The notes beneath the pieces are model-generated. The model ran no database searches, was not told the origin of the DNA, and saw nothing but the letters and a program-made list of their open reading frames with translations. A stretch of 64,000 nt of DNA. It comes from Stutzerimonas stutzeri (lineage in GTDB: Bacteria; Pseudomonadota; Gammaproteobacteria; Pseudomonadales; Pseudomonadaceae). The translations under genes and the position numbers were made by a program. Shown here piece after piece: positions 43,745-52,395 of the stretch (position 1 is the first letter of the stretch; each line of letters begins with the position of its first letter). Where the stretch lies: the NCBI RefSeq assembly GCF_000935215.1, contig NZ_JXXD01000240.1, positions 24,724-88,723 of the forward strand, read 5' to 3'.

Positions 43745-45142
43745 ATGACCGCTGAAACGCTGCACACCGGACCGCTCCAGCGCGGTCTGAAGAATCGCCA
43801 TATCCAGCTGATCGCCCTGGGCGGAGCGATTGGAACGGGACTGTTCCTGGGCTCGGCCGGAGTTCTGAGAAGTGCCGGCCCGTCGATGATCCTGGGTTAT
43901 GCGATCGGTGGCTTCATCGCTTTTCTGATCATGCGCCAGCTGGGGGAGATGATCGTCGAGGAGCCGGTCGCAGGGTCGTTCAGCCATTTCGCACACAAAT
44001 ATGGCGGCGGTTATGCGGGGTTCCTTTCCGGCTGGAACTACTGGGTGCTGTACGTGCTGGTGGGCATGGCCGAGCTGACGGCGGTCGGCAAGTACGTACA
44101 GTTCTGGTGGCCTGATATTCCCGCCTGGGCCACAGCCGCTGCGTTCTTCGTGCTGATCAATCTGATCAATCTCAGCAACGTCAAGGCCTTCGGTGAGGCC
44201 GAGTTCTGGTTTGCCATCGTCAAGGTCGCCGCCATCGTCGGCATGATCCTGCTCGGGCTTTTCCTGCTGGTCAGTGGCCAGGGGGGCGAGCAGGCAAGCA
44301 TCAGCAACCTGTGGACGCACGGTGGCTTCTTCCCCAACGGCTTCAGCGGCATGCTGCTGGCGCTGGCGATCATCATGTTCTCCTTCGGTGGACTGGAACT
44401 GGTCGGCATCACGGCGGCAGAAGCAGCGGAGCCAAAAACCGTGATTCCCAGGGCGATCAATCAGGTCGTCTATCGCATTCTGATCTTCTACATAGGCGCG
44501 CTGACGGTGCTGCTGGCGCTGTATCCCTGGGACGCGCTGTTGCAGACGCTGGGCTCCGCGGGCGACCCCTACAGCGGTAGCCCCTTCGTGCAGATATTTT
44601 CGCTGATCGGCAGCGATGCGGCGGCGCATCTGCTGAACTTCGTCGTGCTGACGGCTGCGCTTTCGGTCTACAACAGCGGCGTGTATTGCAACAGCCGCAT
44701 GCTGTACGGCCTGGCAGAGCAGGGCGATGCGCCGCGCAGCCTGATGAAGATCAATGCCCGCGGTGTCCCGGTGCTAGCGGTGGGCGTCTCGGCCCTGGTT
44801 ACCCTGCTCTGCGTGGCGGTGAACTACCTGTTTCCGCAGGGCGCGCTCGAACTGCTGATGTCCCTTGCTGTGGCTGCGCTGGTAATCAACTGGGCGATGA
44901 TCAGCCTTGCGCACCTGAAATTTCGTCGTGCCATGCAGCGCCAGGGCGTTGAGCCGAGCTTCAAGGCGTTCTGGTTCCCGCTGAGCAATTACCTGTGCCT
45001 GGCCTTCGTCAGCGGGATCCTGATCATCATGCTGTGGCTACCCGGCATCCGCATGTCGGTGTTCGCGATTCCGGTCTGGGTCGGGTTTCTCTGGCTGTGC
45101 TACCGGCTGCGGACTCGTTTGCTGGCGCAGCCCCAGACCTGA
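43745..45142 (+). CDS. Amino acid permease, AroP/ProY family
   Basis: A 465-residue transporter of the APC superfamily (AAT family) with twelve membrane helices. The N-terminal LKNRHIQLIALGGAIGTGLFLGSA and ELVGITAAEAAEPKTVIPRAINQV are the AAT signatures. It probably imports an aromatic or other neutral amino acid with protons, but the substrate cannot be assigned. It stands alone, 108 nt after tatD. In P. aeruginosa an AroP paralogue instead sits between gap and nqrA, a place that is empty here. Confidence 0.93.
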   Translation: MTAETLHTGPLQRGLKNRHIQLIALGGAIGTGLFLGSAGVLRSAGPSMILGYAIGGFIAFLIMRQLGEMIVEEPVAGSFSHFAHKYGGGYAGFLSGWNYWVLYVLVGMAELTAVGKYVQFWWPDIPAWATAAAFFVLINLINLSNVKAFGEAEFWFAIVKVAAIVGMILLGLFLLVSGQGGEQASISNLWTHGGFFPNGFSGMLLALAIIMFSFGGLELVGITAAEAAEPKTVIPRAINQVVYRILIFYIGALTVLLALYPWDALLQTLGSAGDPYSGSPFVQIFSLIGSDAAAHLLNFVVLTAALSVYNSGVYCNSRMLYGLAEQGDAPRSLMKINARGVPVLAVGVSALVTLLCVAVNYLFPQGALELLMSLAVAALVINWAMISLAHLKFRRAMQRQGVEPSFKAFWFPLSNYLCLAFVSGILIIMLWLPGIRMSVFAIPVWVGFLWLCYRLRTRLLAQPQT

Positions 45143-45146
45143 GAGC

Positions 45147-45176
45147 AAAAAAAACCCGGTTTCCAGGGAAGCCGGG
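45147..45176 (-). terminator. Rho-independent terminator for the aminotransferase gene
   Basis: On the minus strand a stem of 8 pairs (45176-45169 with 45162-45155, one G-T) and a 6-nt loop run into eight T residues. It lies 170 nt after the aminotransferase stop and only 5 nt from the convergent permease stop. The intervening 45177-45346 holds no gene. Confidence 0.8.
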
Positions 45177-45346
45177 CCAAGACCATTAGGAGTATGAAAT
45201 CGCAATCCTAGCGACCTCATCTGGCTGGGCAGTGGGGGGATTGCCCGGCCAGTTACTCAAGTATTAACGCTGCTCCGCGGGTTTGCCGGCGGATTTCCCT
45301 GATTTTTAAACGCATTTGGAATACAAGTCTCGCTGGCTGATCGCCT

Positions 45347-46480
45347 TCAGTGCGCAGCCAGGTCATGCAAAAGGCCTAGCGTTTCGTCTATGACGTGCTC
45401 CGGCGTGTAGAAATGTGGCGAGAAGCGAATGCCGCCGCCGCGTTGTGCACACACCACCTGTTCAGTCTTGAGTCGCTCGAACAGAGCGGCATTGGGCCAG
45501 CCGTCGAGGCGGAACGTGACGATGCCGGAGCGTCTCTCCGCTTGGCCTGGCGAGAGGGTTTCTACTCCTTTCAGCTTGCTGATCCCGTGAGTCAGCCACT
45601 CGATTCGCTCGTCCAGCGATCGGGCGACTTGCTCCATCCCCACGTCCTCCAGCAGCGACAGGCTGGCTTCGAGTGCCATTGCCCCCAGCATGTTCGGGCT
45701 GCCGCACTCGAACCGCCTGGCACTGCGTGCGGGCTCCCAGTCGCTACGGTCGTAGTCGCCGGCGTGCTCCAGCATGTGCCAGCCGTACTCGTGCAGTTTC
45801 AGTTGCTCGCGTAGGTCGCTGCGACAATAGAAAACACCGAGTCCTTCCGGGCCGAGCATCCACTTGTGACCATCCGCCATGGCGAAGGCGCAACGGTTCT
45901 GCTGGACATCGAAGGGCAAGGCGCCCAATTGCTGGATTGCATCGATGCACAGAAGCACGCCGCGTTGCTCGCAGCCTTCGCCCAGGCGCGGAAGATCCAA
46001 CCGCATGCCGCTCGCATATTGCACGGCGCTGATCGACATCAGGCGTACCCGAGGACCACACGCTGCAAGGAGGTCAGCCTCGGGATCGACACCCTTGAGA
46101 CTGACCTGAATGACTTTCACGCCGAGCGGCCGCAATGCCTCCCAGACCACTCGATTGGACGGAAACTCCTCGTCGCTGATCACGATCTGATCACCGCTTT
46201 TCCAGTCCAGCCCGAAGGCGACGAATGAGAGCGCTTCGGAGGTGTTCTTGACCAGCGCCACATCGGCACTGCTCGGCGCGTTGAGCAGTCGCGTCAGGCG
46301 TTGGCGCAGGCTGCGTTCCACCGTGAGCCATTCGGGGTAGTCTCGCGCGCCCAAGGTTGCATTCTGCTCGGCAAAGGCGCTCACGGCCCGAGCGGCCCGC
46401 CTGGGCCAGGGAGCGACGGCAGCATGGTTCAGATATCGCAAACCGACTATTTGCGGGAATTCGTCATTTATTTGAATCAT
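45347..46480 (-). CDS. Class V aminotransferase / cysteine desulfurase-like PLP enzyme
   Basis: A 377-residue fold-type I PLP protein. The PLP lysine is in ADGHKWMLGPEGLGVFY. SISAVQYASGMRLDL and ISDEEFPSNRVVWEAL are typical of the class V group that includes SufS-like desulfurases and isopenicillin N epimerases. No Cys-loop for desulfurase activity is obvious, so substrate and reaction remain open. ATG 46480 gives MIQINDEFPQ; a start at 46504 would add eight residues. It is divergent from the TetR regulator, which may control it. Confidence 0.88.
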   Translation of the reverse strand: MIQINDEFPQIVGLRYLNHAAVAPWPRRAARAVSAFAEQNATLGARDYPEWLTVERSLRQRLTRLLNAPSSADVALVKNTSEALSFVAFGLDWKSGDQIVISDEEFPSNRVVWEALRPLGVKVIQVSLKGVDPEADLLAACGPRVRLMSISAVQYASGMRLDLPRLGEGCEQRGVLLCIDAIQQLGALPFDVQQNRCAFAMADGHKWMLGPEGLGVFYCRSDLREQLKLHEYGWHMLEHAGDYDRSDWEPARSARRFECGSPNMLGAMALEASLSLLEDVGMEQVARSLDERIEWLTHGISKLKGVETLSPGQAERRSGIVTFRLDGWPNAALFERLKTEQVVCAQRGGGIRFSPHFYTPEHVIDETLGLLHDLAAH

Positions 46481-46555
46481 GGTTGGATGTCCCGTGCATT
46501 TCATGACCGGTTAGGCATAATGGCTGCCTCGTTTTTCACCTCAAGCAGCCTTCCT

Positions 46556-47176
46556 ATGCAGAATGAACCTCGTAAGGTCCGCGAATTTCGTCGCCGCGAA
46601 CAGGAAATCCTCGATACCGCGTTGCAGCTTTTTCTCGACCAGGGAGAGGACAGCGTTACTGTCGAGATGATTGCCGATGCGGTCGGTATCGGCAAAGGCA
46701 CGATCTACAAGCACTTCAAGTCCAAGGCAGAAATCTACCTGCGGCTGATGCTGGACTACGAGCGCGACCTGAACCAGATCCTCCACTCTCCCGACCTGGA
46801 CCGCGACAAGGAAGCGCTTTCGCGCGCCTACTTCGAGTTCCGCATGCGCGACCCGCAGCGCTATCGGCTGTTCGACCGCCTCGAGGAGAAAGTGGTCAAG
46901 GGCAATCAGGTGCCGGAAATGGTCGAGCAGCTGCACAGCATCCGCGCCTCCAACTTCGAACATCTGACCCAGTTGATCAAAGGCCGTATTGCCGAAGGCA
47001 AGCTGGAAGACGTGCCGCCGTATTTCCACTATTGCGCCGCCTGGGCGCTGGTGCATGGTGCGGTGGCGCTGTACCACTCGCCGTTCTGGAGCAACGTGCT
47101 GGAAGATCAGGACGGCTTCTTCCAGTTCCTCATGGATATCGGCGTACGCATGGGCAACAAGCGCAAGCGTGACTGA
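46556..47176 (+). CDS. TetR-family transcriptional regulator
   Basis: A 206-residue regulator with an N-terminal TetR helix-turn-helix (ILDTALQLFLDQGEDSVTVEMIADAVGIGKGTIYKHFKSK, about residues 18-57) and a C-terminal ligand/dimer domain rich in aromatic residues. ATG 46556 is chosen over an ATG at 46520. GCATAAT at 46515-46521 looks like a -10 element, which would put the transcript start between the two. It is divergent from the aminotransferase and was followed by the radical-SAM gene that the island interrupts. The ligand is unknown. Confidence 0.92.
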   Translation: MQNEPRKVREFRRREQEILDTALQLFLDQGEDSVTVEMIADAVGIGKGTIYKHFKSKAEIYLRLMLDYERDLNQILHSPDLDRDKEALSRAYFEFRMRDPQRYRLFDRLEEKVVKGNQVPEMVEQLHSIRASNFEHLTQLIKGRIAEGKLEDVPPYFHYCAAWALVHGAVALYHSPFWSNVLEDQDGFFQFLMDIGVRMGNKRKRD

Positions 47177-47214
47177 ATTGGCGGCAGCGTGAAGATTGAA
47201 CAGGCGTGGACGCA

Positions 47215-47340
47215 ATGAACGTGAGCGAGTTTCCCATCCGCTACATCGAGCCGGTATTTCGGCCGCCCAGCGAGGCGCATTCGCTGATCCTGCCGGTGAC
47301 CAATGGTTGTTCCTGGAACAGCTGTACCTTCTGTGATTAG
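47215..47340 (+). pseudogene. Radical-SAM protein, 5' remnant truncated by island insertion
   Basis: An ATG at 47215 opens a frame of 41 codons ending in TAG at 47338-47340. The product includes [19 protein letters not shown] and the iron-sulfur cysteines [10 protein letters not shown] (C-x4-C-x2-C). A radical-SAM enzyme should continue for several hundred residues after the last Cys, but the sequence changes abruptly to AT-rich DNA with a stop one codon later. The lost remainder must lie beyond the right edge if it still exists. The composition up to TGTGA is that of the core chromosome. Confidence 0.85.
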
Positions 47341-47495
47341 TTACCCCGATACGTGGTCCAAAACCTCAACTCAAAAGCCCACATCCAGCATAGATATCCG
47401 TGATATTTATTTGGTGAGGGCTTGGTGGTACGAGTTTAAGAGCTAGATTTACCCCAAACGAGTACATAAACCTAAGAAATATCGTAGGGCCGCTC
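47330..47495. other. Left end of the genomic island (attL region)
   Basis: The junction is placed at about 47335-47340, where the radical-SAM coding sequence breaks off. The 155 bp before the first recombinase gene are markedly AT-rich and carry a near-direct repeat: TTACCCCGATACG at 47341-47353 and TTACCCCAAACG at 47449-47460. An ATATC/GATAT inverted repeat lies at 47394-47406. These are candidates for recombinase binding. The exact crossover cannot be fixed without the right end. Confidence 0.55.
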
Positions 47496-48866
47496 ATGCC
47501 AACTGTCCTCGAATCGTCTCATCGTGAGTTCAGAACCTTTGTGGCTGATTCGACAGGCATTCAGATTATCCTGCCGGTTATCGTCACCGAGCATGGCGTT
47601 CTGGATCAGTTCGCTCGATACATGCACCTGAACCGGATCAAGAGCCGTTCCTGGCAGGAGTCTGCGACTTTCGCGTTGCAGTTGCTGTTGGAATACATGG
47701 AGGCCAACCAGGGCTTCTATGACACTCCGAGAGCGCTGTTCACGGCGTTCTCGGACGCGCTTTACACCGGCACGGTGTCCAATAGCTGCGACCCTTCAGG
47801 CCTGTGGTGGCAACCAAGGCAACCGGACGATGCCGGTAAGCTGATCGGCCATGTCACGCGATTTAGCGATTGGCTGGCTGTCGTCAACGAAGACGCCAAG
47901 CTGCAACTCAATCACTGGCGGCATGCGACTAGGCACGAGGAACGGCTGAATTGGGCTGCCTATTCGCACCGCAGAGATAACGCCTTTCTTACCCACCTCT
48001 GGCGTTCCACGTCGCAGACGAAGCAGTCCAGAGCCGTGCGCTCAAGGACGATGCCTGTTGAACGGCAAACGCCCACCAAGGCATTTCCAGAGGAACACTT
48101 CGAGCTGCTGGTATGCGAGGGTTTCCGCAGGCGGTCACGAGATTCACGAGGGCCTATAGACCTTCGAAATGTCCTGATTACCTACCTCATGCACTACGGC
48201 GGATTGAGGCTGTCCGAAGCGCTCACGCTTTGGAGTGATGACGTTAGCTTAGAGGCCGGGGAGGTCATCGTACGTATTTATCACCCTGAATACGGGCTGG
48301 CACCTGGCGGTAAGTCCAACCGCGCTGTTTACCTTCAAAGCCAATACGGCCTGCAACCCCGCAACCGGCTGGTCAAAGCGATCGACCCGCTGTTCCTCGG
48401 GTGGAAGAACGGCCTGATAACCGACCCGCACCGACGCTGTTTCGAGGTCTTCTTCTTCCCCCATGAAGCCGGGCAGATTTTTGCCGAGTTGTGGCGTGAC
48501 TATCACCTGAAACAGCGGTTAAAGCCGAAGGCCAGCGAAGGTCATCCCTATGCCTTTACCAACCGCGACGGTCAGCCTTACTCACACCGAATGTTCCGCA
48601 AGGCTCACAAGTTGGGTATTGAGAGAATCGGGTTAGCGTACGAGAAGATCGAGGGCACAACCCCGCACGGCCACCGTCATGCCTATGGCCAGCGCCTGGC
48701 TCGGGGTGGCGCCGCCCCGCTGTTGATCAAAAACGCCATGCACCATGCGTCGATCACATCGAGTCAGACCTACACGCAGCCCACGACAGCGCAAATGCGC
48801 CAGAGTCTCCGAGACCTGGAGGAGCGGCTGCGCTTGCAGTATGCAGATGATTCCCACGACCCTTGA
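47496..48866 (+). CDS. Tyrosine recombinase, GmtY-like (first of trio)
   Basis: A 456-residue site-specific tyrosine recombinase. Catalytic residues are visible: Arg238 in YGGLRLSEAL, the His-x-x-Arg set His391 and Arg394 in PHGHRHAYGQ, His416/His417 and the nucleophile Tyr426 in SSQTYTQP. The N-terminal 200 residues should be the core-binding part. It is the first gene after the island junction and is followed in the same direction by a second recombinase and a small protein. That trio resembles GmtY-GmtZ-GmtX of gamma-mobile-trio islands; Tn554 tnpABC and GInt ginABCD are looser parallels. The trio naming rests on memory of those families. Confidence 0.85.
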   Translation: MPTVLESSHREFRTFVADSTGIQIILPVIVTEHGVLDQFARYMHLNRIKSRSWQESATFALQLLLEYMEANQGFYDTPRALFTAFSDALYTGTVSNSCDPSGLWWQPRQPDDAGKLIGHVTRFSDWLAVVNEDAKLQLNHWRHATRHEERLNWAAYSHRRDNAFLTHLWRSTSQTKQSRAVRSRTMPVERQTPTKAFPEEHFELLVCEGFRRRSRDSRGPIDLRNVLITYLMHYGGLRLSEALTLWSDDVSLEAGEVIVRIYHPEYGLAPGGKSNRAVYLQSQYGLQPRNRLVKAIDPLFLGWKNGLITDPHRRCFEVFFFPHEAGQIFAELWRDYHLKQRLKPKASEGHPYAFTNRDGQPYSHRMFRKAHKLGIERIGLAYEKIEGTTPHGHRHAYGQRLARGGAAPLLIKNAMHHASITSSQTYTQPTTAQMRQSLRDLEERLRLQYADDSHDP

Positions 48867-48882
48867 CCAAGGACTGATGCCG

Positions 48883-51800
48883 ATGCCAACCAAGAAGAAT
48901 TTTTATACCTACGCCGAGGCACAGGTGGCAGCCCAGGCGTTGGGCATCAAGAAGCATTCCGACTACAAAAAACGCTACCGCGAAGACCTGCGACTGCCGT
49001 CCAACCCCAGTCAGTTCTATGTCGACGCCGGCTGGATTGACTGGTACGACTTCCTCGGCAATGAACGGCCCGACTTCTACACGACCTACGCGGAGGCCCA
49101 GGCGGCAGCCCGGGCGCTGGGCGTCAAGAGGCAGCCCGAGTACACCAAGCGCTACCGTGAAGACCCGCGACTGCCGTCCAGCCCCGATGAGTTCTATGCC
49201 GATGCCGGCTGGATTGACTGGTACGACTTCCTCGGCAATGAACGGCCCGACTTCTACACGACCTACGCCCAGGCCCAGGTGGCAGTCCGGGCGCTGGGCA
49301 TCAAGAACCAGCCCGATTACAAAATACGCTACCGCGAAGACCCGCGGCTGCCGTTCAACCCCAGTCAGTTCTATGCCGACGCCGGCTGGATTGACTGGTA
49401 CGTCTTCCTCGACAATGAACGGCCCGACTTTTACCCGACCTACGCCGAGGCCCAGGCGGCAGTCCAGGCGCTGGGCATCAAGAGGCAGTCCGAGTACGCA
49501 AAGCGCTACCGCGAAGATCCCCGGCTGCCGTACTCCCCCGATGAGGTCTATGCCGACGCTGGATGGATTGACTGGTACGACTTCCTCGGCAATGAACGGC
49601 CCGACCTCTATCCGACCTACGCCGAAGCTCAGGCGGCAGCCCAGGCGCTGGGCATTAAGAATCAGCCCGACTATAAAAAGCGCTACCGCGAAGACCCGCG
49701 GCTGCCGTCCAGACCCAGCCAAACCTATGCCGATGCCGGCTGGATGGACTGGTACGAGTTCCTAGGTAATGAACGGCCCGACTTTTACCCGACCTACGCC
49801 GAGGCCCAGGCGGCAGCCCAGGCGCTGGGCATCAAGAATCAGCCCGACTACAATAGCCGCTACAGCGAAGACCCGCGGCTGCCGGCCAGGCCCGGTAAGA
49901 TCTATGCCGACGCTGGCTGGGTGGACTGGTACGAGTTCCTCGGTAATGACAATCCTAGCGCTGCGCTAGCCGACTACCCACTTATGTGGGCAAATGTTGA
50001 GCGGTGGCTGAAGACCCAAACGAACATCTCCACAAAGAAATCCGCGATCAGGTTTTTTGTGGGCGGTTTCTATCGGGTTCAGAGGTTTCCCGACGAACCC
50101 AGGTACCTGCTGCTACGCGCTAATCCATTCCCCATCGAGGCCTATCATCAGTTCATCGAGGCCCAAGCCGAGTCCCTAAAAAGGCCTTATCACGCTGCTA
50201 TCACGGCCTTTTTCGGCTGGCTTTTGGATGAACACTGCACCGATGCCGACGCGGACGAGCGCATTGTGCTTGCTGAGTTCCGGAACCCCTTTCAAACGTT
50301 GCTGGCCGGCTTTGCAGATAGCTTGCAGGCCTACCGGCCCAACCAGTCCACCAAGCCGCCGCTCGGTTATGAATACATTCTCCGGGCGCGCAATTTCCTC
50401 GTGCCGAACGGCGAACAGGTATTGCAGACTAGGCCCAGCCTGAGGGATTTGCCGCACCTAGAAGACTTCTTTGCGACCCGCGCCGACTGGATTTATGTGG
50501 ACGAGTCGCTGATCGACCGCGACGATCCGAACTGCATCTGGCGCGTGGTCAAGGCTGACCGCAAGATGAAAGACAAGCGCGAAGTCGTGAACAGCTATCA
50601 GATTTGGTCGCCTGTTCGTTTTGTGGCGCTCTACACGCTGTTGCGTTTTGCGCTGCGCGGCCAACAGATTCTCTGGCTGGACAGCGGCGAGGCAGATAAA
50701 GAGATAGCCGTTCTCGATGCTGAGCATGGCGGTGTTCGCTGGGAGAAGAACATCGGCCCCCTGGCTGGGAAAGGGAGCAAGAAGCGTCGCCCGCAGGCTG
50801 CGGTACAGCGCGGCGACAAGGGCGCGCCAAAGCTCTATGTGACTACCAACAAGACCGGACGCCAGGAGGGTGGCTACGAAGTTGAGTGGATTCCTGATGA
50901 TTTGCTCTATTGGTTCCTCTTGCTGCGAGACTGGCAAGCCAAGTACAACCCGCTGAAAGAGCCGACGCGCTGGTCTGATATCAAGCTTCGTGCCGAAACC
51001 AATGAGAAGATTTTGCAGGCACGTGGCACCCAATGCTTTCTGTTCCGCACGGACGCCTCGGGTCAGCCGGCATTCACCACAACGGCTTTCACTCATACTT
51101 TGCCGGAATTGCTCTACACGATTCAGCGCACTGGCGAAAACCTTGCCAGCGAAAGTCCCGGCTCCAAAGCGAACAATAAGCGCTATATCAGCCCCTACAC
51201 ACCGCACAGCCTGCGTGTCAGTCTGATCACGGCGTTCATCGCAGACGGCGAAGCGCCTATTCACCTTATCTCCAAGCTTGTTGGTCATGCCTCGCTAGTG
51301 ATGACGATCTACTACATCAGGCTGAACAACGATCAGATGCGCCGCACCATGGGCGAGACTGAGAAGCGGGCCGCACAGATCTCAACTCAGCGCCATGCCG
51401 AAGCGGTAAGCACACAGGGATTACAGCCGCTTCGCCATCAACTGATTGCAACGGACGGAAATCGCTTGCTGCTCGAATCTGACGTGCCGAACTCGGCCTG
51501 CGTGGTATTCGATCACGGCATCTGTCCCATGTCAGGCGCTGCATGCCAAATCGGCGGCGAGGCTGTGGCCGAGAGAAAAGTTGAAAGTCTTTATGCCCCT
51601 GTCGAGGCGGGCTATCTCGGGCAGAAAAATTGCCCGCGATGTCGGTTCTTTGTCACCGGGGTTCCGTTCCTTGGCGGCCTGGTGGCGCTGGCCAACGAAC
51701 TCGCGTTGGAGATTCACGCGGAAAGCGCACGTTTTCAGAGCTACGCGGCGGAGGTCGGTCGGCTTGAACAGGACTGGTATGACGCCTGCCAGGCCAATCA

Positions 51801-52395
51801 GCCGGACACTCAGCACTCGATTCGAAAGCAGGCGAGCGCCAACCAGCAACTCAGCGCCGGGAAGCTCGACGGCCTGCTGACTGACTATGCAGCCCTCAAT
51901 CACTATGTCCAAGGCTGCCTGAAACTCATCAAAGAAGGCGAGCAGAGCGGCGAAGGCGAGAATGGCGTCAGACTAATCGCCGGTGGCGATCTTGCCGAAG
52001 TCGGTGTCGCTTTTGAAGAGTCCAAGACCAACTACCATTTGCTGGCCGAAATCTGCCAGAACGCGACTATCTATCGGTCGGCCAATCCCTCGCGCGCCGT
52101 GCCGCTGATCGCCCAGGCCATCGACCGTATGGCCGAGAACAACGGCTTGGCACCGACCATGTACAGGCTTGATGACGAACAGAAGCTGGTCGTTGCCAAC
52201 GAGATGAACCGGATTCTCCTTCAGCGTTTAGGGTCCTGGGAAAAGATCGACGACCTGTTTTCGGGCGACCTGATGCTGCTCGACATCGACGCTCACGAGC
52301 CGGAGCTGACGCGCATTTCGACCGAGATCAAACAGCTTCTCTCTAATCCCAATCGCGTGTGCCAGTTGACCCACGAGGCTTCTATTAATGAGTGA
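48883..52395 (+). CDS. Large repeat-containing tyrosine recombinase, GmtZ/VPA1269-like
   Basis: A 1170-residue protein. Residues 7-359 are six tandem units of 58-59 residues (phage-integrase repeat type). The middle and C-terminal part looks like a divergent tyrosine recombinase: Arg592 in FALRGQQILWLD, His775 and Arg778 in PHSLRVSL, His802 in VGHAS and Tyr810/Tyr811 in TIYYI. After it, Cys-rich segments (ACVVFDHGICPMSGAAC and NCPRCRFF) suggest a zinc site. ATG 48883 has AAGGA 9 nt upstream; the open frame reaches back to 48745 inside the first recombinase and is not used. It overlaps the third gene by 8 nt. I expect it to bind or help recombine the island ends. Confidence 0.82.
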   Translation: MPTKKNFYTYAEAQVAAQALGIKKHSDYKKRYREDLRLPSNPSQFYVDAGWIDWYDFLGNERPDFYTTYAEAQAAARALGVKRQPEYTKRYREDPRLPSSPDEFYADAGWIDWYDFLGNERPDFYTTYAQAQVAVRALGIKNQPDYKIRYREDPRLPFNPSQFYADAGWIDWYVFLDNERPDFYPTYAEAQAAVQALGIKRQSEYAKRYREDPRLPYSPDEVYADAGWIDWYDFLGNERPDLYPTYAEAQAAAQALGIKNQPDYKKRYREDPRLPSRPSQTYADAGWMDWYEFLGNERPDFYPTYAEAQAAAQALGIKNQPDYNSRYSEDPRLPARPGKIYADAGWVDWYEFLGNDNPSAALADYPLMWANVERWLKTQTNISTKKSAIRFFVGGFYRVQRFPDEPRYLLLRANPFPIEAYHQFIEAQAESLKRPYHAAITAFFGWLLDEHCTDADADERIVLAEFRNPFQTLLAGFADSLQAYRPNQSTKPPLGYEYILRARNFLVPNGEQVLQTRPSLRDLPHLEDFFATRADWIYVDESLIDRDDPNCIWRVVKADRKMKDKREVVNSYQIWSPVRFVALYTLLRFALRGQQILWLDSGEADKEIAVLDAEHGGVRWEKNIGPLAGKGSKKRRPQAAVQRGDKGAPKLYVTTNKTGRQEGGYEVEWIPDDLLYWFLLLRDWQAKYNPLKEPTRWSDIKLRAETNEKILQARGTQCFLFRTDASGQPAFTTTAFTHTLPELLYTIQRTGENLASESPGSKANNKRYISPYTPHSLRVSLITAFIADGEAPIHLISKLVGHASLVMTIYYIRLNNDQMRRTMGETEKRAAQISTQRHAEAVSTQGLQPLRHQLIATDGNRLLLESDVPNSACVVFDHGICPMSGAACQIGGEAVAERKVESLYAPVEAGYLGQKNCPRCRFFVTGVPFLGGLVALANELALEIHAESARFQSYAAEVGRLEQDWYDACQANQPDTQHSIRKQASANQQLSAGKLDGLLTDYAALNHYVQGCLKLIKEGEQSGEGENGVRLIAGGDLAEVGVAFEESKTNYHLLAEICQNATIYRSANPSRAVPLIAQAIDRMAENNGLAPTMYRLDDEQKLVVANEMNRILLQRLGSWEKIDDLFSGDLMLLDIDAHEPELTRISTEIKQLLSNPNRVCQLTHEASINE
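48901..49959 (+). repeat. Six tandem 177-bp repeats inside the second recombinase
   Basis: Six consecutive units, the first 174 bp and the rest 177 bp, encode blocks such as TYAEAQAAAQALGIKNQPDY then KRYREDPRLP, YADAGWIDWYDFLGN and ERPD. Identity is high at DNA level as well as protein level, so unit number could change by recombination. Positions of variation are mainly residues 19-27 and 35-40 of each unit. Confidence 0.95.

Noticed and set aside
42908..44629. 573-residue minus-strand frame opposite tatD and the permease
   Set aside because: It spans two convincing plus-strand genes and their gap; antisense artefact.
48901..49959. Regular repeats considered as a CRISPR-like array
   Set aside because: Units are 177 bp with no spacers and are in-frame coding repeats.
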